Assembly: GCA_016182975.1 (NCBI GenBank)
Contig: JACPFJ010000032.1
Span: forward strand, 1 to 51,998
DNA length: 51,998 nucleotides
Origin: Deltaproteobacteria bacterium
GTDB lineage: Bacteria; Desulfobacterota; Desulfuromonadia; Geobacterales; Pseudopelobacteraceae
Reading direction: 5' to 3'
A program made the translations under genes and the position numbers. This document shows, piece after piece, positions 31,940 to 39,638 of the stretch (position 1 is its first letter; every line of letters starts with the position of its first letter). A model generated the notes under the pieces. That model saw only the letters and a program-made list of their open reading frames with translations, was not told the origin of the DNA and did no database searches.

Positions 31940-33463
31940 ATGGGCGCAGAACTGGTAATCAACGCCGCTTCCCACGAGACGCGCATCGCGCTGATCGAGA
32001 ACGGCACCATCGCGGAGCTTTACATCGAGCGGACCCGCGAAAAGGGGATCGTCGGCAACATCTACAAGGGGAGGGTCATCCGGGTCCTGCCGGGCATGCA
32101 GGCCGCCTTCGTGGACATCGGCCTGGAGAAGGCCGCCTTCCTCTACGTGGCGGACGTCTTCGACGCCATCGAGGAGTACGAGTCGCTCCTGGACGAGGGG
32201 AAGAAGGACCATCCGGTAAACGGCGTGCAGCCCGCGGAGGGGCACCAGGAATTCAGGCCGCTCCCTCCGATCGAGGACCTGCTCCAGGAGGGGCAGGAAC
32301 TGCTGGTGCAGGTCTCCAAGGAGCCGATCGGCACCAAGGGCGCCCGCATCACCTCGCACATCTCCCTGCCGGGCCGCCACCTGGTCTACATGCCCACCGT
32401 CGATCACATCGGCATCTCCCGCCGCATCGAGGACGAGGGGGAACGCGACCGGCTGCGGGAGTGCGTCGAGCGGCTCAAGCAGAACGGATCGGGCTATATC
32501 GTCAGGACGGTTTCCGAGGGGAAGAGCGAGGAGGACCTGCTTTCGGACATGCAGTACCTCTCCACGCTGTGGGCCGAGGTCGTCAAGCGCAAGGACAAGG
32601 CCCCGGCGCCGTCTTTGATCCATTCCGATCTGGACGTGGTCCAGAAGGTGGTGCGCGACATCGTCACCGAACAGGTGGACAGGATCGTGGTCGACTCCAA
32701 GCCGGACCACGACCGCATCGTCCAGTTCATCTCCACCTTCATGCCCAAGATGAAATACTTCATCGAGCTGTACGACGAGGAGGAGCCGATCTTCGACCAT
32801 TTCGGCCTGGAGGTGGAGATCAGCCGCGCCCTGGGGCGCAAGGTCTGGCTCAAGTCGGGCGGCTACATCATCATCGAGCAGACCGAGGCGCTGACCGCCA
32901 TCGACGTCAACACCGGCCGCTTCGTGGGGAAGCACAACCTGGAGGACACCATCCTCAAGACCAACCTGGAGGCGGTCAAGGAGATCGCCTACCAGCTGCG
33001 CCTGCGCAACATCGGCGGCATCATCATCATCGACTTCATCGACATGGAGAAGGAGGTCAACCGCGACAAGGTCTTTGCCGCCCTGGAGGAGGCCCTCAAG
33101 GGGGACAAGTCCAAGACCAACATCCTGAAGATATCGGAGCTGGGGCTGGTGGAGATGACCCGCAAACGGGTGCGGGAGAGCATCGGCCGCATGATGTGCG
33201 AGCCCTGCCCCTATTGCGAGGGGCGCGGCTACATCAAGTCCAAGACCACCGTCTGCCACGAGATCTTCCGCGAGTTGCGCCGCGAGATGCTGGACATCCG
33301 CGGGACCAAGGCGATGGTCTCGGTCCACCCCCAGGTGGCCGACCTGCTTTACGACGAGGAGCGCCGCGGGCTGGAGGAACTGGAGAAGAGGTTCAAGAAG
33401 CGCATCACCGTGCGCGCCAAGCCGGGCTTCCACCAGGAGCAGTTCGAGATATTGATCAACTAG
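31940..33463 (+). CDS. rng: Ribonuclease E/G family endoribonuclease (RNase G)
   Basis: The protein has 507 residues, with AGAGG before the ATG. The S1 domain lies at about 38-118 (GIVGNIYKGRVIRVLPGMQA, AFVDIGLEKAAFLY). The DNase I-like catalytic region contains AIDVNTGRFVGKHN (Asp about 320) and IIIIDFIDM (Asp about 363), the two Asp that bind magnesium. The zinc link is CPYC at about 420 (EPCPYCEGRGY). There is no long RNase E scaffold domain. It cuts single-stranded A/U-rich RNA and matures rRNA. It follows the radical SAM gene by 57 bases. A strong terminator follows. Confidence 0.95.
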   Translation: MGAELVINAASHETRIALIENGTIAELYIERTREKGIVGNIYKGRVIRVLPGMQAAFVDIGLEKAAFLYVADVFDAIEEYESLLDEGKKDHPVNGVQPAEGHQEFRPLPPIEDLLQEGQELLVQVSKEPIGTKGARITSHISLPGRHLVYMPTVDHIGISRRIEDEGERDRLRECVERLKQNGSGYIVRTVSEGKSEEDLLSDMQYLSTLWAEVVKRKDKAPAPSLIHSDLDVVQKVVRDIVTEQVDRIVVDSKPDHDRIVQFISTFMPKMKYFIELYDEEEPIFDHFGLEVEISRALGRKVWLKSGGYIIIEQTEALTAIDVNTGRFVGKHNLEDTILKTNLEAVKEIAYQLRLRNIGGIIIIDFIDMEKEVNRDKVFAALEEALKGDKSKTNILKISELGLVEMTRKRVRESIGRMMCEPCPYCEGRGYIKSKTTVCHEIFRELRREMLDIRGTKAMVSVHPQVADLLYDEERRGLEELEKRFKKRITVRAKPGFHQEQFEILIN

Positions 33464-33490
33464 CCGCTAATTATACGCATGCTCGTGAGA

Positions 33491-33528
33491 CGAAAAAAGG
33501 CGAGGGGAATTCCCCTCGCCTTTTTTCG
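33491..33528. terminator. Perfect palindromic bidirectional terminator
   Basis: The 38 bases from 33491 to 33528 form an unbroken perfect palindrome centred on GAATTC, with a GC-rich stem GGCGAGGGG and A/T runs at both ends. It can end both rng (rightward) and the ribbon-helix-helix gene (leftward). Confidence 0.88.
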
Positions 33529-33553
33529 TTTGCTGCATTGTTTGTGCGAAAAA

Positions 33554-33739
33554 CTAGGCGGCCTTGTGCTGCAGGTCGAGCTGATCGTAGTTGGCCGCGA
33601 AGTAATCCATTGCCTCGCGCATGATGTCCGAGATGCTCATGTGGGTCTTCTCCATGATGTTCTCCAGATGTTCACGCTCCTCGTCGCTGATCCGCATGGA
33701 TATGACGTTGTAACGCGGATTTTCCCTCATTCTGCCCAT
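33554..33739 (-). CDS. Ribbon-helix-helix (CopG-like) regulator
   Basis: The protein has 61 residues. ATG 33739 follows GAGGAG at a normal distance. It has the ribbon-helix-helix pattern: a basic beta strand RYNVISMRISDEEREHLENI and helices TSISDIMREA-like (THMSISDIMREAMDYFAANY). It binds DNA as a dimer. A sigma-54 promoter lies at 33813-33828 with an upstream activator site at 33913-33930, so I expect the neighbouring sigma-54 activator to switch it on. The target of this regulator is unknown. Confidence 0.85.
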   Translation of the reverse strand: MGRMRENPRYNVISMRISDEEREHLENIMEKTHMSISDIMREAMDYFAANYDQLDLQHKAA

Positions 33740-33812
33740 GTCTGTCTCCTCTCTGTCTTTGTGTATGGTGGTTTTTCTGTTCTGTGTGAACTCAGTACGA
33801 TACCGTATACAC

Positions 33813-33828
33813 TGCCAGTTCCATGCCA
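33813..33828 (-). promoter_or_regulatory. Sigma-54 promoter for ribbon-helix-helix gene
   Basis: On the minus strand TGGCATGGAACTGGCA fits the -24/-12 consensus TGGCACG-N4-TTGCA, with the GG and GC doublets at the correct spacing. It lies 74 bases upstream of the ATG at 33739. Confidence 0.75.
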
Positions 33829-33912
33829 AGAGAGCAGCAAAAATAAGATCGCTTAAATAACGGCATGTTAGGGATAGGGGGCGGCTCGGCACTCCATGGG
33901 GCCCGCAATATG

Positions 33913-33930
33913 TGTGCAACAAATGACACA
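33913..33930. promoter_or_regulatory. Candidate activator binding site (UAS)
   Basis: TGTGCAACAAATGACACA differs at only 2 of 18 positions from TGTGCAACTAATGGCACA at 36534-36551. It is a partial palindrome (TGTG...CACA). Its centre lies about 120 bases upstream of the expected sigma-54 start site, where enhancer-type activators bind. Confidence 0.65.
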
Positions 33931-34035
33931 CATGTGGCCAAAAGTATACACTATTTTGGAACAACGCCGCGATATGACGGAGTTTAGATGATTTTGAACT
34001 GGTTAATTTTGGATTTTAAATTGAAATTCATAATT

Positions 34036-34206
34036 TAACCTAGAAAAAGCAGTTGTCCACGAAAAGCACGAAAAACACGAACAAAATCAATAAAATATGT
34101 AACATCATGGTGCACCCTGTTTGGAGAATTGCTGTTCGGCTGTAATGCTTTAATTTTTCGTGATATTTCGTGTCGTTCGTGGACCCAAAAGCCGTTTTTA
34201 GGTTTA
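34036..34206. repeat. Inverted repeat with 9-base periodic CACGAA arms and shared ends
   Basis: The left end TTAACCTAGAAAAAGCAGT is followed by CACGAAAAG/CACGAAAAA/CACGAACAA units exactly 9 bases apart. The right side has TTTCGTG/TTCGTG units in inverse order, then GCCGTTTTTAGGTTTAA. The ends match those of the element at 139-411, although the internal unit differs. Confidence 0.75.
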
Positions 34207-34209
34207 ATA

Positions 34210-36486
34210 CTAGGTATCCCTGGGGCCGCGCACGACCTCGATGCCGTGCTTTGTGAGCAGGCGGTAGAAGGTCCGGCGGGGAATATTGGCCAGGCGGGCC
34301 GCCCTGGCCACGTTGCCTTCGGCCTCCTCGAGGTAGCGGCCGATCAGGTTCTTCTCCGTCCTGCCCACGTGCAGCTCGCGCTCGGCCTTGAAGGATGCCC
34401 TGCGGCGGTTGACCTCGGTATCTGCGCAACGCTCGTAGGTGTCCGCAAAGATGGTGGGAAGGTTCTCCAGCCTGATGACGCCGTCCTTGAGCAGCACGGA
34501 CGAGCGCTCGATGATGTTCTGCATCTCGCGGATGTTTCCCGGCCAGGGGTAGTGCTGCATGGCCTTGACGGCGCGCTCCTCGATGCCGATGATGTTCTTG
34601 TTCAGCTTCTTGCGCGCCTTTTCCAGGAAGTGCTGGGCCAGGGCCGGTATGGAATCCACCCGGCTGCGCAGCGGCGGCAGCTGGATGTTGAACACGTTCA
34701 GGCGGTAGTAGAGGTCTTCGCGGAACCATCCCTCGCGTACCCCCTGCTCCAGGTCCTTGTTGGTGGCCGCGATCAGGCGCACGTCCACCTTTTTGGGCAT
34801 GGTCCCCCCCACCGGACGCACCTCCCCCAGATCCAGCATGCGCAGCAGCTCCGCCTGCAGCTTGGGGGTGATGTCACCGATCTCGTCCAGGAAGATCGTC
34901 CCCCCGTCGGCCGCCTCGAACAGCCCCTTCTTGTCCGCAACGGCGCCGGTAAAGGCCCCCTTCTTGTGGCCGAACAGCTCGCTCTCCAGGAGCGAGTCGG
35001 TGATCGTCGTACAGTTGACCGTTACCAGCGGCTTGTCGCCGCGCAGGCTCAGGCGGTGGATCCCCCGTGCGGTCAGCTCCTTGCCGGTGCCGGTTTCGCC
35101 GCGGATCAGCACGGTCGTGGGCATCGGCGCCACCTGGCGGATCAAGCCCAGTACCTCCTGGATGCCGGGATCGTCCCCCACGATGGGGTTGTCACCCATC
35201 TGCCGGTCCAGCTCGCGCCGCACCAGTTCGTACTTCTGCATCAAGCGGCCGCGGTCCTCCTCGATCTGCTGCATGTTGTGGGGCAGGCACATCTCGATGT
35301 CCGCCAGCCCCTGGAACACCGCCACCGCATGCTCGCGGCAGGTGCTGTAACCGCAGGCGCGGCAGTTGAGCTCGTCGCTCTGGGTAAATTTGCTGGTCGA
35401 TTGCAGGATGTGCTTGACATCGTCCTTGCCGGGGCTCGGCAGCTTGCGCGACCTGTCCGAAAAGGAGCGGCGCAGTACGGGCGGCGAGGCGGCGGATGTA
35501 TAGTGCAGAGCGGTATTGTAGGGGAGCTCGCTGTTGTTGTAGCAGACGATCAGCTTACGCTTGAAGAAGTGATTGAGCTCCCGGTCGCGGGCGGGCCCGT
35601 CCATGCAGCCGCCGTCGCAGAAGCGCAGGTCGACAAAGGAGGGGGCGATCCTGCCGGCGGCCAGGTCGCGGATGATGCCGATGGCGTGGGTCTCACCCTC
35701 GGCGGTTATGGTCTCGGTATCGAGCAGATCGGGTTCGATCCCGAATACCTTGAGCGGCCCCCCGGTCAGGGTGAAGAGCCTCCCCTCGCCGGGGTCGATG
35801 CCGTCGAAGGGCACCTCGCCGAGCGTTGCCGGGCTGATCCCGCGGCTCTTGAAGAGCTTGTCGATCTCCTGGTAGGTCAGCACCACGTCGATGGCGTTGG
35901 CCGACTCATCCGATTGCACCTCGAACTTGGCCGCGATGCAGGTGCTGACATACACCACCCTGGTCTCCGCGCCCAGCACCCCCTTGATGAAACGCCCCAT
36001 GGCGATCATGGGGGAGACGGTTCCGATCAGGTTGGGCAGGAGCCCGGGGTAGTGACGCTCGATCAGATCGACCACGGCCGGGCAGTGGGACGACAAGAGC
36101 GGGCGGTCCGCCTCCCCCAGCGCCTGGCGGTAACCGGCGGCGATCATGCGGGCCCCATGGGCGCCCTCGTGCACCTCGCGGAAGCCCAGGCTCTTCAGCC
36201 CCGCCACCAGCTGGCCGGGTGACAGGGCATGGAAATAGGCGGGAAACGAGCACCCCAGCACAACCACCACCGGTGCCCCAGAGGTCAACAGCTCCTGGGT
36301 CCTGACCATCCTGTCCACCACCACCTTGGCGTTTTGCGGACAGGCCAGGCAGTTGCCGCAGCCGATGCAGCGGTCGTAGATGATCTCGGCGAAACCCTGG
36401 TCGACCTTGATGGCCTTGACCGGGCAGGTGCGCACGCAGGAATAGCAGCGGCGGCAGCGCTCCTTGTAGGTGACGATCGGTTGCAT
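34210..36486 (-). CDS. Iron-hydrogenase-like sensor / sigma-54 activator
   Basis: The protein has 758 residues from ATG 36486, after GGAG. It begins with a two-cluster ferredoxin (CRRCYSCVRTCPVKAIKV and CIGCGNCLACPQNAKV). A domain like the large-subunit C-terminal part of [FeFe] hydrogenase follows (LGCSFPAYF, SSHCPAVVDLIERHYPGLLP, VVYVSTCIAAKFE). A four-cysteine cluster motif NCRACGYSTCREH lies at about 385-415. The sigma-54 AAA+ domain has GETGTGKE (about 463) and the sigma-54 contact loop GAFTGA (about 510). A Fis-type helix-turn-helix closes it. It probably senses redox state or hydrogen and activates sigma-54 promoters. The promoter carries a site also found upstream of the ribbon-helix-helix gene. 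Confidence 0.9.
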   Translation of the reverse strand: MQPIVTYKERCRRCYSCVRTCPVKAIKVDQGFAEIIYDRCIGCGNCLACPQNAKVVVDRMVRTQELLTSGAPVVVVLGCSFPAYFHALSPGQLVAGLKSLGFREVHEGAHGARMIAAGYRQALGEADRPLLSSHCPAVVDLIERHYPGLLPNLIGTVSPMIAMGRFIKGVLGAETRVVYVSTCIAAKFEVQSDESANAIDVVLTYQEIDKLFKSRGISPATLGEVPFDGIDPGEGRLFTLTGGPLKVFGIEPDLLDTETITAEGETHAIGIIRDLAAGRIAPSFVDLRFCDGGCMDGPARDRELNHFFKRKLIVCYNNSELPYNTALHYTSAASPPVLRRSFSDRSRKLPSPGKDDVKHILQSTSKFTQSDELNCRACGYSTCREHAVAVFQGLADIEMCLPHNMQQIEEDRGRLMQKYELVRRELDRQMGDNPIVGDDPGIQEVLGLIRQVAPMPTTVLIRGETGTGKELTARGIHRLSLRGDKPLVTVNCTTITDSLLESELFGHKKGAFTGAVADKKGLFEAADGGTIFLDEIGDITPKLQAELLRMLDLGEVRPVGGTMPKKVDVRLIAATNKDLEQGVREGWFREDLYYRLNVFNIQLPPLRSRVDSIPALAQHFLEKARKKLNKNIIGIEERAVKAMQHYPWPGNIREMQNIIERSSVLLKDGVIRLENLPTIFADTYERCADTEVNRRRASFKAERELHVGRTEKNLIGRYLEEAEGNVARAARLANIPRRTFYRLLTKHGIEVVRGPRDT

Positions 36487-36510
36487 TATTAAACTCCGGG
36501 ATTTTTGAGC

Positions 36511-36540
36511 AGTATACACACAAAAGCCGGGCATGTGCAA
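36511..36540 (-). promoter_or_regulatory. Sigma-70 promoter of the sigma-54 activator gene
   Basis: On the minus strand TTGCAC (36540-36535) and TATACT (36516-36511) are 18 bases apart. The candidate activator site 36534-36551 overlaps the -35 box, which fits self-repression. Confidence 0.6.
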
Positions 36541-36551
36541 CTAATGGCACA
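36534..36551. promoter_or_regulatory. Candidate autoregulatory site of the activator
   Basis: TGTGCAACTAATGGCACA, a partial palindrome, shares 16 of 18 bases with the site at 33913-33930. It overlaps the -35 of the activator's own promoter. Confidence 0.6.
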
Positions 36552-36707
36552 CTCGCGGCCGGGAAAGGTCCGGGGAGTGTCAAAACATCAATTTCGTCAC
36601 CCCCTGCCGCCGTGCCGCCCGGCAGCTCGGGAAGCGGTGAATTCCGTTGTTGTTGCCGTGGCCCGCTTGTCGTTACAATGAAAGGAGAGAGCCAAGGAGA
36701 AAGGAAC

Positions 36708-37060
36708 ATGGAACCCAAGGGCCGAGATCGTCGATCTGGCCGCCATCTGCCGGGGGCAATCAGCTCGGCTGTCCCGTCGCGTACCGACTGGCCTTCCGCG
36801 AGCTGGGGCTCTCGATCGGGCTGAAGGGGGTCGTGCCGCTTCGGGAGTGGTCGGAGCGGAATCCGAAGCCCATTGCGGCGGAAGGCCCGCTGCAACGGAA
36901 GATCGAAGCGCTCGCCGGGTACCTGCCGCTGGCCGGGGAGATCGAGGGTTTCTGGCTGGAGGGGAGAAACAGGGTGGTCGGGACGTGGCGCGAGCACCGG
37001 GAGATCAACATGGTGATGCTCGCCACCAGCCTGGCGCCGGATGGATTTCTGTCGATTTGA
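36708..37060 (+). pseudogene. Frameshifted conserved hypothetical gene
   Basis: An ATG at 36708 with AAGGAG 8 bases upstream opens MEP and then loses frame at CCCAAGGG (about 36714-36721). The next frame reads AEIVDLAAICRG until CGGGGG (about 36751-36756). The third frame then reads NQLGCPVAYRLAFRELGLSI through to ATSLAPDGFLSI and the stop at 37060. Removing one base at each of the two runs gives one protein of about 117 residues. Both breaks are in short homopolymer runs, so sequencing error is as likely as true decay. I do not know the protein's function. Confidence 0.65.
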
Positions 37061-37101
37061 GCATACCCCCGGAATTACGAGGGGTGAGGGGGTGAAAGCC
37101 C

Positions 37102-38283
37102 GTGCCGAAAGAGGGACTCTTCAAGCCGCCGCGGCTTCGTTCCGGGCAGGAAGCGGAGAGAGAGCGGCACGTCACCTGGCTGGAGCTGTTCTACGACCTG
37201 GTCTTCGTGGCGGCGGTCGCGCAACTGTCGAGGAGCCTTAGCGACGATTATTCCTGGCTCGGCATCCTCCGTTTTTCCGTGCTCTTCGTCCCGGTCTGGT
37301 GGGCCTGGGTGGGGCACACCTTCTATCTCACCCGCTTCGACACCGAGGACGTGGGGCACCGGCTTCTGACCATGGCCCAGATGGCGGCGGCCGCCTCGCT
37401 GGCCGTCCATGTGCCGGCGGCCCTGGGCGCCACCTCTGCCGGCTTTGCCCTCTCCTACGCGACGGTCCGTTTCATCCTGGTGGCGGAGTATCTGCGCGCG
37501 GGACGCCACATCCCGGTGGCGCGGCCGTTGACCGGCCGCTACGCCGCCGGATTCGGCGCCGCCGCCTCCATCTGGGCGATATCCGTGCTGGTGCCCGTTC
37601 CCTGGCGGTTCGGGCTCTGGGGAGTGGCCCTTGCCGTCGATTTCCTGACCCCGCTGACCGCCGGCCTGCTTCACGTCAGGTTTCCGCCCCACCTCATGCA
37701 CCTCCCGGAGCGGTTCGGGCTCTTCACCATCATCGTCATCGGCGAGGCGGTGGTGAGCGTGGTCATGGGGATCGGCACGAGGGGGCTCACCTTCGGATCG
37801 GGCCTGGCTGGGATGATGGGGCTGCTGGTCGCCTTTGCCCTCTGGTGGGGGTATTTCGAAGGGGCGAAGGGGGCGGCGGTGCTGGCGCTGAGTGGGAGCA
37901 GGCACCTGTGGCGTTACCAGCAGTGGCTCTACTCGCACCTGCCGCTCCTGATGGGGATCACCGCCACGGCGGTGGGGGTCAAGCACATCATCCTTCTGCC
38001 CCCCGGAGTGGCGCTCCCCTACCCGGAGGGATGGCTGCTCTCCCTTTCGGTCGCGGCGAGCGTGCTCGCCCTGAACGCCATTTTCCTGGCCGCTTTCACA
38101 GGGGGGACCAGGCACCTCCATCGCTTCCTCATTCCCCACTACATCATCGCCTTCCTCGGGATCGTGACCGGGGCGGTGAGTGCCATTCTGCCGGGAATAG
38201 CCCTTCTCGGCATCCTGACCCTCCTCGGCGTGGCGCAGATTTTCTTCTCGATGCGGGAGATGCCGTCCGCGGATGCGGGTTGA
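37102..38283 (+). CDS. LtrA family (low temperature requirement protein A) membrane protein
   Basis: The protein has 393 residues with a GTG start at 37102 preceded by AGGGGGTG. The LtrA pattern is present: VTWLELFYDLVFVAAVAQLS, WWAWVGHTFYLTRFDTED, FTIIVIGEAVVSVVMGI and ALWWGYFEG. About ten to twelve hydrophobic segments run through the whole length. The family is named from a Listeria gene needed for growth at low temperature; its molecular activity is unknown. No obvious operon partner is present. Confidence 0.9.
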   Translation: MPKEGLFKPPRLRSGQEAERERHVTWLELFYDLVFVAAVAQLSRSLSDDYSWLGILRFSVLFVPVWWAWVGHTFYLTRFDTEDVGHRLLTMAQMAAAASLAVHVPAALGATSAGFALSYATVRFILVAEYLRAGRHIPVARPLTGRYAAGFGAAASIWAISVLVPVPWRFGLWGVALAVDFLTPLTAGLLHVRFPPHLMHLPERFGLFTIIVIGEAVVSVVMGIGTRGLTFGSGLAGMMGLLVAFALWWGYFEGAKGAAVLALSGSRHLWRYQQWLYSHLPLLMGITATAVGVKHIILLPPGVALPYPEGWLLSLSVAASVLALNAIFLAAFTGGTRHLHRFLIPHYIIAFLGIVTGAVSAILPGIALLGILTLLGVAQIFFSMREMPSADAG

Positions 38284-38396
38284 CCGCAAGTGCAGTGAGG
38301 TTTGGACGGTCGCCGCTTTCCTTGAAAGGGTTTTGTTCGATTTCTGCTTGTTGAATGAAAACCATTGGGGTATCTTCACCAAAGGAAGGTGAAATA

Positions 38397-38504
38397 TGAC
38401 GGCACAGGAGATAAGATCCCGGATTGAAAGTCTGAAGCTGCAGTTGGTGGCGAAGTACCATCCGGAGAAGGGGAGAGCCATGGGAGTCGTGTTTGACATT
38501 TAAG
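38397..38504 (+). pseudogene. Truncated nucleotidyltransferase-like N-terminal stub
   Basis: GGAAGGTGAAAT precedes an ATG that opens MTAQEIRSRIESLKLQLVAK and then YHPEKGRAMGVVFDI before a stop. The opening resembles MNT-type nucleotidyltransferases (xxLKPxLxxxY). The frame runs straight into the 56-base repeat at 38486, whose insertion or recombination probably cut the gene. It could instead be a short real peptide. Confidence 0.4.
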
Positions 38505-38541
38505 CATTATCCGATTGGGTATGTTTAAATGTTGAACCTGG
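38486..38541. repeat. 56-base repeat, copy A
   Basis: This copy matches 41033-41088 at 51 of 56 positions in the same orientation. It begins GTCGTGTTTGACATTTA and ends TTTAAATGTTGAACCTGG. The two ends are imperfect inverses of each other, so it can fold into a hairpin, like a REP-type element. Confidence 0.8.
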
Positions 38542-38644
38542 CCCCCGGCATTACGCCCGAGGGCGAGGAAAAGGGTTACACAGACTACCCACATCTGGCT
38601 TAGATGGTGAGTAACGAAATCAAACAATGAAGGATGGAGGAAAC

Positions 38645-39019
38645 ATGAAGATCGAAGGGTCAATTGAGTTCACGGTCATCGAACGCAACGACGACCGCGT
38701 CGTCTCGGAAATGCCGATCCAGGCCGGCATCAAGAATCCCTTTGGCGTCGTTCATGCCGGTGCTATCCTCTGGTTTGCCGACGTAAGCGCCTCGGTCCTG
38801 CTTATTGGCGCCGCGCCGGTGTCAGAGGGGATGAAAGGTTTTCCGCTGGCTATAAACCTGAATGCAAATTTCATCGGCAATCAGACACTCGGGACGTTCA
38901 CGGCCGTTTCTTCTTTCGTGAAACGGGGACGCTCCGTCAGCATCGTTCGCACCCTTGTGTACGGCGCCAACGAGAAGCTGATCGCGGACGTTACCACCAA
39001 TCATGTGGTCTCAAAGTGA
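38645..39019 (+). CDS. PaaI-family hotdog thioesterase
   Basis: The protein has 124 residues from ATG 38645, with GGAGG just upstream; the ATG at 38627 is less well placed. It begins MKIEGSIEFTVIERNDDRVV. The hotdog-fold signature NPFGVVHAGAILWFADVSAS is present, followed by GFPLAINLNANFIGNQ and GRSVSIVRTLVYG. Members hydrolyse acyl-CoA thioesters, often of aromatic acids. The next gene starts 64 bases later in the same direction, so the two may be co-transcribed. Confidence 0.85.
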   Translation: MKIEGSIEFTVIERNDDRVVSEMPIQAGIKNPFGVVHAGAILWFADVSASVLLIGAAPVSEGMKGFPLAINLNANFIGNQTLGTFTAVSSFVKRGRSVSIVRTLVYGANEKLIADVTTNHVVSK

Positions 39020-39083
39020 TATAGATGCCATATTCCGCCGCGAGGGGTCACCCCTGGCAAAAGTCGACAGAGGAGAACAAGCC

Positions 39084-39485
39084 ATGGCAACGCACCTTAC
39101 ATCCCGAACCCTCGGCGTATCGATCGGATGTCCTCCGGACCAGGTATATGAATTCGTTTCGAATCCGGAAAATCTGCCGAAATGGGCCAAGGGGTTGGGA
39201 AAATCCGTCAGGAAAAGCGGCGGCGGTTGGTTGGTCGACACCCCGCAGGGTCCCGCGAAGGTACGCTTCGCCGAGCGCAATCGTTTGGGCGTCTTGGACC
39301 ATTACGTCACCACTGCGCAAGGAATCGAAGTCTATGTGCCGTTGCGGGTCATCGCCAACGGTTCCGGCAGCGAGCTGCTCTTCACGCTGTTTCGTCTCCC
39401 CGGCATGTCGGATGAGCAATACGCCGCCGATCAACAATTGGTCGAGCAGGATCTGAAGACGCTGAAGGAGATCCTGGAAAAATAA
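39084..39485 (+). CDS. SRPBCC family lipid/ligand-binding protein
   Basis: The protein has 133 residues. ATG 39084 follows GAGGAGAACAAGCC. It starts MATHLTSRTLGVSIGCPPDQ. The pattern VYEFVSNPENLPKWAKGLG is typical for the START-like SRPBCC fold, with VKSGGGWLVDTPQGPAKVRF-like strands after it. Such proteins bind a small hydrophobic ligand; the ligand is not predictable here. It is downstream of the thioesterase. Confidence 0.8.
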   Translation: MATHLTSRTLGVSIGCPPDQVYEFVSNPENLPKWAKGLGKSVRKSGGGWLVDTPQGPAKVRFAERNRLGVLDHYVTTAQGIEVYVPLRVIANGSGSELLFTLFRLPGMSDEQYAADQQLVEQDLKTLKEILEK

Positions 39486-39638
39486 GGGAAACCATGGGGT
39501 CGCATCCCTACAGCACCCCTCTTCACTGCTGAATCGGAAAGCCCTTGCGATACCGGTAAAAATGCCGTCGGTCGTGTCAAAAAGGGCTAAAATGGTATCA
39601 ATCAGTAGCCTGTCGCTCTGGTTTGACTAGGAGATTAC

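Larger units (their letters stand above)
33740..34209. other. Regulatory region with sigma-54 promoter, activator site and repeat element
   Basis: There is no gene in this 470-base region. It contains the sigma-54 promoter (33813-33828), the candidate activator site (33913-33930) and the repeat element at 34036-34206. Confidence 0.7.
38284..38644. other. Intergenic stretch with truncated gene and repeat copy A
   Basis: This stretch holds a 35-codon stub (38397-38504) and the first copy of the 56-base repeat (38486-38541). Beyond that I see no gene. Confidence 0.6.

Noticed and set aside
31919..33433. Minus-strand 504-codon frame opposite rng
   Set aside because: Antisense shadow of RNase G, whose S1 and catalytic motifs are on the plus strand.
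34129..36222. Long open frame on the plus strand opposite the sigma-54 activator (697 codons)
   Set aside because: It is the antisense shadow of a GC-rich gene. It has no domain, no good ribosome binding site, and a low-complexity composition, whereas the minus strand shows complete functional motifs.
34210..36486. Functional hydrogenase enzyme
   Set aside because: The hydrogenase-like domain is fused to a sigma-54 AAA+ and DNA-binding domain, and no maturation or small-subunit gene is near. Sensor function is more likely.
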